DNA from: Firmicutes bacterium UBA5774
GTDB lineage: Bacteria > Bacillota > Clostridia > Peptostreptococcales > Anaerovoracaceae
DNA: 7,381 nt
Reading direction: 5' to 3'
Assembly (NCBI GenBank): GCA_002418625.1
Contig: DIEM01000066.1
Span: 1-7,381, forward strand
Positions 1-6,077 of the stretch are shown here, in pieces. The translations under genes were made by a program, and so were the position numbers. A model generated the notes under the pieces. It saw only the letters and a list, made by a program, of their open reading frames with translations, did no database searches and was not told where the DNA came from. How positions within the stretch are numbered: position 1 is the first letter of the stretch; each line of letters starts with the position of its first letter.

Positions 1-141
1 GACGCGCTCAGGCGCCGCGCCCAGCTTGTCCGCGACCGAGATCCCGTCGATCCTCCCATCCGCCGCATCATAACTATGCGCTTTATAGACGACGCCCGCT
101 TTATCGAGCAGGCGCATGGCGTTCGTCTTGATTTCCGACAT
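1..141 (-). CDS. ybaK: YbaK/EbsC-type Cys-tRNA(Pro) deacylase, N-terminal part (3' end outside window)
   Basis: Only the first 47 codons are present; the gene runs off the left edge. The translation begins MSEIKTNAMRLLDKAG and continues with YDAADGRIDGISVADKLG and PERV. This matches the start of YbaK-family proteins: the KTNAMR(I/L)LDKAG opening, then a DG.idG.sVA.k.G..pe.V segment. Family members hydrolyse cysteine mischarged onto tRNA(Pro) in the cytoplasm, a translation quality-control step. The catalytic region lies beyond the window, so activity cannot be judged. The ATG at 141 follows an AAAGGAG ribosome binding site with a 10-base spacer; that site overlaps the last codons and lies just before the TAG stop of the flavodoxin gene, leaving a 4-base gap. 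The two genes are therefore almost certainly co-transcribed. Family assignment comes from recalled sequence pattern, not a search. Confidence 0.82.
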   Translation of the reverse strand, partial: MSEIKTNAMRLLDKAGVVYKAHSYDAADGRIDGISVADKLGAAPERV

Positions 142-145
142 TCGT

Positions 146-643
146 CTACGCTCCTTTGCTATGTTCGTTCAGGCGTTTCGCCAAATCTTCGATGACATCG
201 TACAATATCCCTGCGACCGGCGCCACATCGCCTTTTTGCTTCGACATCAATTTAGCGATGGTACGGTCCACCAGCTTCATCTTGTCAATATCCAGCCGTC
301 CTCCGACGAATGTTTTTTCCATGGTGTTTGCTAGAAGCTGCTCAGGAAAGTTGGCGGCCAGCACGTCGTTGAAATTGTCCGGAAGGCTGCAGCAAATGAA
401 AATAACCGTCTCCTTGCCGAGAAGCTTGGCAAGATGTTCTTCAATGAATTTCTTAAGCTTCTTGTTGATCTGCCCCATGTAGACCGATGAGCCGATGATG
501 ATCCTGTCATAGACTGATACATCAATCGTCGCGTTCTGTTCGACATTGAGCACGTCCGTCTGGCCTTCGAGCGATGCGGCCAACTTGTTCGCGCACTCTG
601 CGGTGCAACCGTATTTCGTTCCGTAAATGATGAGATTCCGCAT
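146..643 (-). CDS. Flavodoxin-domain protein (HemG-like Flavodoxin_5 type)
   Basis: A 165-residue flavodoxin-fold protein predicted to bind FMN and carry electrons in the cytoplasm. It opens MRNLIIYGTKYGCTAE: a first beta strand followed by the phosphate-binding loop (residues 8-15, TKYGCT core). A second flavin-contacting segment is YDRIIIGSSVYMGQINKKL at about 45-63, the layout of HemG (menaquinone-dependent protoporphyrinogen oxidase) and related flavodoxin-domain proteins. HemG is about 180 residues, so the length fits, but no haem genes lie nearby and a specific HemG role is not claimed. The frame stays open upstream to a TTG at 751, but the ATG at 643 is preferred: it has a GAGG site 7 bases upstream, and the fold begins right there. 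The longer start would also overlap the predicted -35 box. It is first gene of an operon with the downstream YbaK-like gene. Confidence 0.85.
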   Translation of the reverse strand: MRNLIIYGTKYGCTAECANKLAASLEGQTDVLNVEQNATIDVSVYDRIIIGSSVYMGQINKKLKKFIEEHLAKLLGKETVIFICCSLPDNFNDVLAANFPEQLLANTMEKTFVGGRLDIDKMKLVDRTIAKLMSKQKGDVAPVAGILYDVIEDLAKRLNEHSKGA

Positions 644-686
644 GATTCTACCTCGTTTCACTCTTGAATAAATGCTGGATTCGATG

Positions 687-719
687 CATTGAGGCTTCTT
701 TATCAAGCGTGCCTCAATG
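687..719. repeat. 9-bp perfect inverted repeat at the flavodoxin transcription start (operator or leader hairpin)
   Basis: CATTGAGGC at 687-695 and its exact reverse complement GCCTCAATG at 711-719 flank a 15-base spacer. The right arm covers the predicted transcription start of the flavodoxin operon. It could be a repressor operator or an RNA hairpin at the very 5' end of the transcript. No T-tract follows in either direction, so it is not a standard intrinsic terminator. Confidence 0.6.
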
Positions 720-722
720 ATA

Positions 723-751
723 AGTTTAATCCCTGCAGCCTGACATTTCAA
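723..751 (-). promoter_or_regulatory. Predicted sigma-A promoter of the flavodoxin-ybaK operon
   Basis: Reading on the minus strand, TTGAAA (746-751, 5 of 6 to the -35 consensus) is separated by exactly 17 bases from TAAACT (723-728, 4 of 6 to the -10 consensus). Transcription would start near 716, about 70 bases before the ATG at 643. The start falls inside the inverted repeat at 687-719. Confidence 0.55.
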
Positions 752-783
752 CTGTAATAAACCGATTTCCCTGCAGAACGCTG

Positions 784-813
784 TTTCCGAAAGGCACTCG
801 CATATGTTAAACT
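784..813 (+). promoter_or_regulatory. Possible extended -10 promoter for the DUF1294 gene
   Basis: TG at 805-806, one base, then TAAACT at 808-813 gives an extended -10 element. The only -35 candidate is weak (TTTCCG at 784-789, 18-base spacing). It lies about 30 bases before the start codon. It is divergent from the flavodoxin promoter, so both share the 644-843 control region. Confidence 0.35.
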
Positions 814-843
814 TTAAAAAACAATCACCAGGAGGAATTCTCG

Positions 844-1113
844 ATGGAAAAGGCGATCATATATTATCTGGTGCTTATCAACATCCTGGCCGTACTGCTG
901 GCGATCATCGACAAACTGGCTGCGGTCAGAGGCAAGCGCCGGATCCCGGAACGCACACTGCTTCTGGCGGCTGCCGCCGGCGGCAGCCTTGGGCTCTGCA
1001 TATCAATGCAGGTATTCCGACACAAGACGAGACACGCCAAATTCTATATTGGCGTACCATTGATCATGAGCGTGCAGCTTCTGCTCGCGTGGTTGATTTA
1101 CAGGGGTTTCTGA
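844..1113 (+). CDS. DUF1294 family small membrane protein
   Basis: An 89-residue integral membrane protein of the DUF1294 family, whose molecular function is unknown. Hydrophobic segments lie at about residues 4-22, 38-55 and 67-86. The family signature is clear: an early DK pair after the first helix (D23-K24), RIPE (33-36), a GGSLG turn (46-50), FRHKT (58-62) and a final hydrophobic stretch ending near the C terminus. The length is typical of stand-alone family members, so the gene looks complete. The ATG at 844 has an excellent AGGAGG site (830-835) 8 bases upstream. It is a single-gene unit divergent from the flavodoxin operon and convergent with the M20 peptidase gene. Some DUF1294 proteins elsewhere are fused to cold-shock domains; no such domain is present here. 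Confidence 0.88.
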   Translation: MEKAIIYYLVLINILAVLLAIIDKLAAVRGKRRIPERTLLLAAAAGGSLGLCISMQVFRHKTRHAKFYIGVPLIMSVQLLLAWLIYRGF

Positions 1114-1167
1114 GCGTTTTTTCCAGCTTTGCAGGCAGGCTTTCCCTCCCTGCAAAGACACCGCTCA
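1111..1167. terminator. Nested stem-loop between convergent genes
   Basis: An inner hairpin pairs CTTTGCAGG (1127-1135) with CCTGCAAAG (1149-1157); after one C-C mismatch, AGG (1137-1139) pairs with CCT (1145-1147), leaving a 5-base loop. An outer helix pairs TGAGCG (1111-1116) with CGCTCA (1162-1167) and contains the TGA stop of the DUF1294 gene. A T-run (1117-1122) precedes rather than follows the inner stem on the plus strand, and the minus strand gives an A-run after it, so it lacks the U-tract of a textbook intrinsic terminator. Its place between two convergent genes suggests transcript-end protection or termination. Confidence 0.45.
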
Positions 1168-1191
1168 CAATGGTATGACGGCTGCACCTCC

Positions 1192-1224
1192 GCGTCGATA
1201 GCCCGGGCGGATTCTGATTGACGC
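1192..1224 (-). other. Stem-loop directly after the M20 peptidase stop codon
   Basis: GCGTCGAT (1192-1199) can pair with ATTGACGC (1217-1224), eight pairs including one G-T, around a 17-base loop that itself contains the palindrome GCCCGGGC (1201-1208). On the minus strand it begins at the base following the TAG stop at 1225. No T-tract follows, so a 3'-end stabilising role is as likely as termination. Confidence 0.35.
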
Positions 1225-2532
1225 CTATCCGAGCTTTTCAGTCGCTGAAACGATTTTCCGAAGCGCCTCGGCATAAATGACGCTGATTCGCATAAGATGC
1301 TCCACGCCGATCCTTTCGTCCGGCAGATGGCAAAGATCCTTGTCCCCCGGAAACAGCGGCCCAAAGGATACAGTGTTTGGAATGGCCTTTGCATAAGTCC
1401 CCCCGTCTGCTGCGACGTAATAATGTCCCAAACCGGAAACCTCCTCATATGCCTCGGCAAGCATTTTTATGAACGGCCGGTCCCTAGCAACGAACGCGAC
1501 CGGCGTTGTGCTCATATGGATCACCGCGCCTTCGGATTCCCTCGCCAGCGCTTCAAAAAACGTCCTGACGTCCTGCTCTGCCATTTCCGTTGCGAACCGC
1601 GCATGAAAACTCACAGTCAGCTGATCACCCTTGATTTCCAAAAAAACTGCCGCTGCTGCATCCGGAACACCCGGAAAGGCACGCCTGTCGCCGCCGATGG
1701 ACCGAATGACGGCAGGCATCGAGGCGGACGCCTGCCGGCTCCGCATCAGCATGCCGCACATTTCGCCGATGGCATTTCCATGCTCATCCCAGCCGGTCGG
1801 CCGCTCAGATACCCCGTCACCTGTTATGACCATCGATTTTCCATTGCTCAAAAGACATACGCTGGCATCCTTTGGAATTTGATCGGCACCGATCCCGGTT
1901 TTCATGGCTTTGATTATCCGCTCCCGGATCCTCCCGGAGCCGACCGGCGCCTTGATGATGACATCCGCAGTTCCGTGCTCCAGATTCCCAATGGGAAAAT
2001 CCCCGTCCGGCGTGAACCCGAAATCCGGAGGAGCGCTGCCGTCCACATATTCCTTGATTTCGGCCCAGTCCGATTCCTCCTTTGTCCCAATGATATACTG
2101 TATCTTCTTGTGCATCGGCACACCCAGCTCCTTCACTGCTTTCATAGCATAAAGAGCAGCGACGGCGGGGCCCTTGTCATCCAGCGCGCCCCGGCCCCAG
2201 ATCTCTCCGTCCTTCAGTGTCCCTGAAAAGGGTCCTTCATGCCATGAATCTGCGTCCTCCGCCGGCACAACGTCAACATGCACCAGGATGCCGACCGTTT
2301 CGTCTCCCTCGCCGTATTCAACGATCCCCGCCTGCCCGTCGATTATGGTCCGCGTCTGAAACCCCATATCCGATGCCCTTTCGAGCAAAAAACCCAGCGC
2401 CCGGGCAACCTCGGAAGGACGGCCGCAAACGCTGGGAATTTTGATCAGTTCCCTGGTATCCCGTATTATATTTTCCTTTTGACACTCAAGGTATGCCAGC
2501 AGCTCCGCGCTGCCTGCCGACGGCCCGCTCAA
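1225..2532 (-). CDS. M20 family metallodipeptidase (PepV/Sapep-like)
   Basis: A 435-residue cytoplasmic metal-dependent peptidase of family M20, expected to cleave dipeptides or short peptides. The two-metal site is readable: HVD (H85, D87), GRGALDDKG (D118 as bridging ligand), GTKEES (E152 as base, E153 as ligand), TPDGDFPI (D176) and CHLPDE (H402). TPDGDFPI and DDKGP are typical of the PepV/Sapep branch; PepV is about 470 residues, so this copy is somewhat short. The lid segment GVSERPTGWDEHGNAI (about 240-255) has Arg where many relatives have the His of G.SAHG. No signal peptide is seen. The start is TTG at 2532, overlapping the upstream TGA stop (TTGA), with GAGG 10 bases upstream; no other usual start precedes the conserved N-terminal helix ending KIPSV. 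Translation is therefore probably coupled to the SLH-transglutaminase gene. Confidence 0.9.
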   Translation of the reverse strand: MSGPSAGSAELLAYLECQKENIIRDTRELIKIPSVCGRPSEVARALGFLLERASDMGFQTRTIIDGQAGIVEYGEGDETVGILVHVDVVPAEDADSWHEGPFSGTLKDGEIWGRGALDDKGPAVAALYAMKAVKELGVPMHKKIQYIIGTKEESDWAEIKEYVDGSAPPDFGFTPDGDFPIGNLEHGTADVIIKAPVGSGRIRERIIKAMKTGIGADQIPKDASVCLLSNGKSMVITGDGVSERPTGWDEHGNAIGEMCGMLMRSRQASASMPAVIRSIGGDRRAFPGVPDAAAAVFLEIKGDQLTVSFHARFATEMAEQDVRTFFEALARESEGAVIHMSTTPVAFVARDRPFIKMLAEAYEEVSGLGHYYVAADGGTYAKAIPNTVSFGPLFPGDKDLCHLPDERIGVEHLMRISVIYAEALRKIVSATEKLG

Positions 2533-3845
2533 AGCGGCATGACCTCGGCGGCACTGCTTTTGTATTCATCAGGCATCTGACCGACACTGAACCCGGATCC
2601 GGTCGTCTCAATATAATAATATTTCTCATCCTCGTAGGTCCAGTAATATCCGGCAATATCCGAATCACCCTTTATTCCGACACCCATATGATCGTCAAAT
2701 ACGATCAGCACGGTCCCGTATTTGAGTTCGCGAAGCAGGGACGACAGAAGAATGCTCGTATCCTCGCAGTCGCCGCCCTGATCATAGAGCGTTTCTATCG
2801 GAAATTTCGAATATTCGTCATACCCCGTTTCCTCGATATCAGCCAGATATTCCAGACTCTGAACAAAACTGATCACCAGATGGACCGTCTCCCATTCCGA
2901 AAAGCCTTTCTCTTTAGCCGCTATCCTGAATTGGTCCGCCAGGGAGGCAAGATATTCGTCATCGGTCGTCTGGGTCACAAAAAAACTGTAGGAAAGCAGA
3001 TCGCGATCGATCGACTCATATATTTCCTTGACCTCATCGGGAATGCTCATCGTATAGGTCCATTCCACAAGGCCGTCCGGATATTCCCATTCAAAGACGC
3101 AGTCCTTCACCCCACTGTCGACAGTCCCGCCATAAGTTTCAAGCTGCAGACTTTTTCTGAGTTCGGGCAGGAACAGCCGTGAAATGATTGCGGCCGCCTC
3201 GGCCCTTGAAATCTCATCCAGCGGATGAAATGTGCCGTATTTGTCCGATCCGGCAAGGACGCCTGCGTTATACAATTTCAGTATTTCAGTAAAGTAAACA
3301 TTCTTTTCCCCGACATCGGGAAGCGCGGAAACATTGTTGATCCTGCCATATTCCTGGTCGGGCAGCGTATTGGCGTAGATATGCGCGAGCTGCTCCCGGC
3401 TAGCCGGCCTTTCGTAGGTGCCAAAAAAATCGTTCACCCGGATGATCCCCTTCATCACGGCATACCGGACATAGGGCATATACCACTTTTCTCCGTCTGA
3501 AGGCTCAAAATCAGCATCAGCGCCCTCATACACGCCGCGGACCCTGGCAGCCATGACAAGCGCCTGAGCGATCGTCACATGATCGCCGGGAGCGAAGCTC
3601 TCCGGCGAAGTCCCGTTCATGATCCCATATTCATAAACCGTTTTGACATTTTCTGAATACCAGCTCCCAGCGGCGACATCGGAAAATGAGCCGGCTAAGT
3701 AAACCTGGCTTTTTTGAAAAAGGGCGAGGCCGGCATTGTTCCCGGCCGCACTGACGTTGACCGTGCCAATAATCATTGAAATGGCAAGCGAGAGGATCAG
3801 GATGCTGCGAAAGGTCTGCTTTTTTTTCATGACGGATGATGGCAT
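2529..3845 (-). CDS. Secreted SLH-domain protein with C-terminal transglutaminase-like domain
   Basis: A 438-residue exported protein. Residues 1 to about 33 form a signal peptide: MKKK-type basic stretch, hydrophobic core, and a VSA-AG cleavage site. Three SLH repeats follow at about 54-101 (FSDVAAGSWYSENV), 113-161 and 175-225 (LPDVGEKNVYFTEIL); SLH trimers bind secondary wall polymers and hold a protein on the cell surface. The C-terminal half contains a transglutaminase-like fold: PIETLYDQGGDCEDTSILL with nucleophile C360, DDHMGVGI with H386, and YYYIETTGSG with E413 as the likely third residue, a C-H-E pattern I recall for related archaeal and bacterial proteins. It could be a peptidase or a cross-linking enzyme. 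The frame opens upstream to GTG at 3860, but ATG 3845 is chosen because GGAGG lies 8 bases before it; that site is inside the longer version. It is followed by the overlapping M20 peptidase gene. Confidence 0.88.
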   Translation of the reverse strand: MPSSVMKKKQTFRSILILSLAISMIIGTVNVSAAGNNAGLALFQKSQVYLAGSFSDVAAGSWYSENVKTVYEYGIMNGTSPESFAPGDHVTIAQALVMAARVRGVYEGADADFEPSDGEKWYMPYVRYAVMKGIIRVNDFFGTYERPASREQLAHIYANTLPDQEYGRINNVSALPDVGEKNVYFTEILKLYNAGVLAGSDKYGTFHPLDEISRAEAAAIISRLFLPELRKSLQLETYGGTVDSGVKDCVFEWEYPDGLVEWTYTMSIPDEVKEIYESIDRDLLSYSFFVTQTTDDEYLASLADQFRIAAKEKGFSEWETVHLVISFVQSLEYLADIEETGYDEYSKFPIETLYDQGGDCEDTSILLSSLLRELKYGTVLIVFDDHMGVGIKGDSDIAGYYWTYEDEKYYYIETTGSGFSVGQMPDEYKSSAAEVMPL

Positions 3846-3886
3846 GTCGAATTCCTCCACGGCCGCTTTGCGGCTCTTCTGCCTTC

Positions 3887-3915
3887 AGTATATTCAAATA
3901 CCGGGCTGTAGTAAA
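3887..3915 (-). promoter_or_regulatory. Predicted promoter of the SLH-transglutaminase/M20 operon
   Basis: On the minus strand, TTTACT (3910-3915, 4 of 6 to -35) is followed after exactly 17 bases by TATACT (3887-3892, 5 of 6 to -10). The transcript would begin near 3880, about 35 bases before the preferred ATG at 3845. Confidence 0.5.
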
Positions 3916-4054
3916 TGAAAAAATTCCTTAGTCCTAAATAATATGAAGCAAAATCATGCACCGGGTCGTTGTATATATCAGTATGTGATTTTTTATCAGG
4001 CCGGGGATCCTGCTGCCGGGCAGCAATCCTGCCCTGGCCAGGAGGGTATGTCAA
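3916..4054 (+). promoter_or_regulatory. Leader/control region of the exporter operon
   Basis: The left part is AT-rich (3920-3997) and probably carries the exporter promoter, but I found no convincing -35/-10 pair. The right part (4000-4046) is GC-rich with overlapping complementary segments: TGCTG/CAGCA (4011-4015 with 4021-4025), GGGCAG/CTGCCC (4018-4023 with 4029-4034), TCCTG/CAGGA (4027-4031 with 4039-4043), and the 10-bp palindrome CCTGGCCAGG (4033-4042). Successive stems exclude each other, and the last covers part of the AGGAGGG ribosome binding site (4040-4046). This is attenuator-like, but no known riboswitch class is recognised. Confidence 0.4.
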
Positions 4055-5365
4055 TTGATTTTATCGAAAATATTTAATGGATCAAAAAAATTTGGCGGCA
4101 AAACGGCCATAAGAGCGCGGCAATATTTCAAGAAACCAAAGAAACCAAAGAAAGCAATTATAGCATCACTTGCCGTTGTATTCTGCCTGTCCTGTTTCCT
4201 GGTCATCAGAGCGATGAGCGCCGGAGCAGAGCCTGCGGACGCGGTCAGCGTCGGCACAGCCGCAAGGGCTAATCTTGCGGAAACCGTTTCCGTTGCGGGA
4301 TTTATCGAAGGCGCCGAATCCGCGGATGTCGTGTCACAGATAGATTCCGAAATCGTCTCCATCCTGGTCTCGGCTGGCGACAAGGTCAAGAAGGACCAGG
4401 TCCTGGCAGTGCTGGACGGCGCCGATCTCAGCAGAGATGCCGTTCTGGCCCAAACGAGCTACGAAAAAGCCAAATGCGATCTTCAGGCCGAGCTGGAACG
4501 GGCGCAGCGGGATTATGACGACGCGCAGCGCGCCTTCTCGGAAGCGCGGCGCATATACGAGGCAAATCAGATGCTTTATGCGGAGGGCGCCATCTCCAGA
4601 GAAGAATTCATCCGGTCGGAAAACAGTTTTCACAGCGCCAAGGCCTGTCTCTCTGCTTATTCCGCAATCAACGGCACCGTTCAGGCAACCCCTTCCCAGC
4701 TGAAAAGCCTGGAAATGGAAAAGGAATCCCTGGACCGGAAAAAAGCCGAGCTTGAAAACATTTATATAAAAAGTCCGATCGACGGTACGGTGACCCGCGT
4801 CAACGCACGCCTCGGACGCTATGCCAGCGATACGGAGAATGACAGAGCCATGTTCATTATCGAAGACCTCGCCAATATGCAAATGGAGGTCAAAATCAGT
4901 GAATATGATATCGGACGGCTGGCGATCGGCCAAAAGGCGCGGATCAGTTCAGACGTCCTGGGCCGGGAAACCGTTCCCGGAACGGTTTCGGCCATTTCAC
5001 CCACCGGCGAGCAAAAGAGCGCCACCCAGAGTGAAATGGTGGTCCCGGTGCGCATCGACATCACCGGGGCCGGCCCCGGCCTGATCGCGGGCGTCAGCGC
5101 CAAGGCCCGCATAGAGATCGCCAAGGCCTCGAATGTCCTTGCCGTGCCGCTCGAAGCCATCCTGGAGCATCCCGAAAACGGGACCCTCATGGTCTACACG
5201 ATCAGCCGGGACGGCGTTCTTAAAGCCGTTCCTGTCGAGACAGGAATCGAAGGAGACTTTCTGATCGAAATCGTTGGCGGCGATCTCAAGGAAGGCGACC
5301 GGGTCGTGCTGAATCCGTCGCTCACATATGAAGACGGCATGCAGGTGCCTGTAAAAGAAGATTAA
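4055..5365 (+). CDS. HlyD/MacA-like membrane fusion (adaptor) subunit of an ABC exporter
   Basis: A 436-residue adaptor anchored in the cytoplasmic membrane, the partner of the MacB-like permease and ATPase encoded next. The first 33 residues are very basic, ending in KKPKKPKKA; a single membrane segment follows at about 34-52, and the rest is extracytoplasmic. The first half of the biotinyl-lipoyl domain lies at about 80-122 (VSAGDKVKKDQVLAVLDGADL), a helical hairpin/coiled coil at 130-236 rich in Glu, Lys and Ala, and the second lipoyl half at 237-252 (IKSPIDGTVTRVNARLG), followed by beta-barrel and membrane-proximal domains. MacA and Bacillus YknX are built this way and of similar size. 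The start is TTG at 4055, with AGGAGGG 8 bases upstream; an out-of-frame ATG at 4048 is one base from that site and too close to be used. The TAA stop shares its last A with an ATG of the ATPase gene. Confidence 0.88.
   Translation: MILSKIFNGSKKFGGKTAIRARQYFKKPKKPKKAIIASLAVVFCLSCFLVIRAMSAGAEPADAVSVGTAARANLAETVSVAGFIEGAESADVVSQIDSEIVSILVSAGDKVKKDQVLAVLDGADLSRDAVLAQTSYEKAKCDLQAELERAQRDYDDAQRAFSEARRIYEANQMLYAEGAISREEFIRSENSFHSAKACLSAYSAINGTVQATPSQLKSLEMEKESLDRKKAELENIYIKSPIDGTVTRVNARLGRYASDTENDRAMFIIEDLANMQMEVKISEYDIGRLAIGQKARISSDVLGRETVPGTVSAISPTGEQKSATQSEMVVPVRIDITGAGPGLIAGVSAKARIEIAKASNVLAVPLEAILEHPENGTLMVYTISRDGVLKAVPVETGIEGDFLIEIVGGDLKEGDRVVLNPSLTYEDGMQVPVKED
4130..4156 (+). repeat. Three tandem 9-bp units inside the adaptor gene
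   Basis: The unit AAGAAACCA occurs at 4130-4138 and 4139-4147, with a third copy at 4148-4156 differing by one base. In frame it encodes KKP-KKP-KKA immediately before the membrane anchor. Such a repeat could vary in copy number by slippage without breaking the frame. Confidence 0.75.
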
Positions 5366-5379
5366 TGAAGGACCGTAAA

Positions 5380-6066
5380 ATGGATCATATTATCAAAGTA
5401 GAGAATCTCACAAAAATATACAGCACCGGCAAGGTCGACGTGACTGCGCTGGATCATATTGACGTCGCAATAAAAAGCGGCGAGTTCGTAGCTGTCATGG
5501 GCGCTTCGGGCTCAGGCAAATCCACATTCATGAACATCATCGGGTGCCTTGACCGGGCTTCGGAGGGAAGCTACATGCTGGAAGGCATCGATATCAATGA
5601 AAGATCCCAGGACGAGCTGTCCGGGATCCGAAACAAAAAAATCGGCTTTGTGTTTCAGGCATTTAACCTAATCCCCCGGACCAGCGCGCTGAAGAATGTG
5701 GAGATCCCCATGATCTATGCCAAAATGAACCTCGCTGAAAGAAATGACCGGGCGCTGTCCCTCCTTGACAAAGTCGGACTTAAAGAACGGGCGCACCACC
5801 TGCCCAACGAACTGTCCGGAGGCCAGAGGCAGCGCGCCACCATAGCCCGCGCCTTGGCCAACGAGCCGCCTATCATACTGGCTGACGAGCCCACAGGAAA
5901 TCTTGACAGCAAATCCTCGGCGGACATCATGAAAATCTTCTCGGATCTGAACAGGATCGACCGGAACAGCATCATCATCGTGACCCACGAGAGGGACATC
6001 GCTGAATATACTGACAGGATCGTTACATTTCGGGATGGCTGCATCATTAGCGACGAATATAGATAG
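5380..6066 (+). CDS. ABC exporter ATPase, LolD/MacB (YknY-like) class
   Basis: A 228-residue nucleotide-binding subunit that energises the MacB-like permease by ATP hydrolysis on the cytoplasmic face. All motifs are intact: Walker A GASGSGKST (41-49), Q-loop FVFQAFNL (Q93), signature LSGGQRQR (145-152), Walker B IILADEP with catalytic E170, D-loop GNLDS (about 173-177) and switch H203 in VTHER. The order and the phrase FVFQ.FNLIPR.(S/T)ALKNVE.P are typical of the LolD/MacB/YknY group. Two starts are possible: ATG 5365, overlapping the adaptor stop as TAATG, and ATG 5380, giving a protein five residues shorter. I prefer 5380 because AAGGA lies 7 bases before it and MDHIIKVENLTK matches the family N terminus; the 5365 start has only a weak site. 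It lies between the adaptor and the permease in one operon. Confidence 0.93.
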   Translation: MDHIIKVENLTKIYSTGKVDVTALDHIDVAIKSGEFVAVMGASGSGKSTFMNIIGCLDRASEGSYMLEGIDINERSQDELSGIRNKKIGFVFQAFNLIPRTSALKNVEIPMIYAKMNLAERNDRALSLLDKVGLKERAHHLPNELSGGQRQRATIARALANEPPIILADEPTGNLDSKSSADIMKIFSDLNRIDRNSIIIVTHERDIAEYTDRIVTFRDGCIISDEYR

Positions 6067-6077
6067 GAGATGGCCTT

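Noticed and set aside
146..751. Longer flavodoxin protein starting at TTG 751
   Set aside because: The extra 36 residues do not look like part of the fold, the region contains the predicted promoter and inverted repeat, and the ATG at 643 has a good ribosome binding site.
1297..2226. Long plus-strand open frame (309 codons) opposite the M20 peptidase gene
   Set aside because: It is the complement of a gene with all M20 metal ligands; its translation is rich in Arg, Pro, His and Cys, shows no domain and has no clear ribosome binding site.
2493..3182. Plus-strand open frame (229 codons) opposite the SLH-transglutaminase gene
   Set aside because: It lies antisense to the recognisable transglutaminase domain, crosses the boundary into the M20 gene and resembles no family.
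3960..3997. Plus-strand promoter for the exporter operon (TTGTAT with TTTATC, or TATATA)
   Set aside because: No -35/-10 pair with 16-18 base spacing scored well; the region is AT-rich but an exact promoter cannot be placed.
4334..4933. Minus-strand open frame (199 codons) inside the adaptor gene
   Set aside because: It lies antisense to the coiled-coil and lipoyl segments of a well-supported adaptor, and open antisense frames are common at this GC content.
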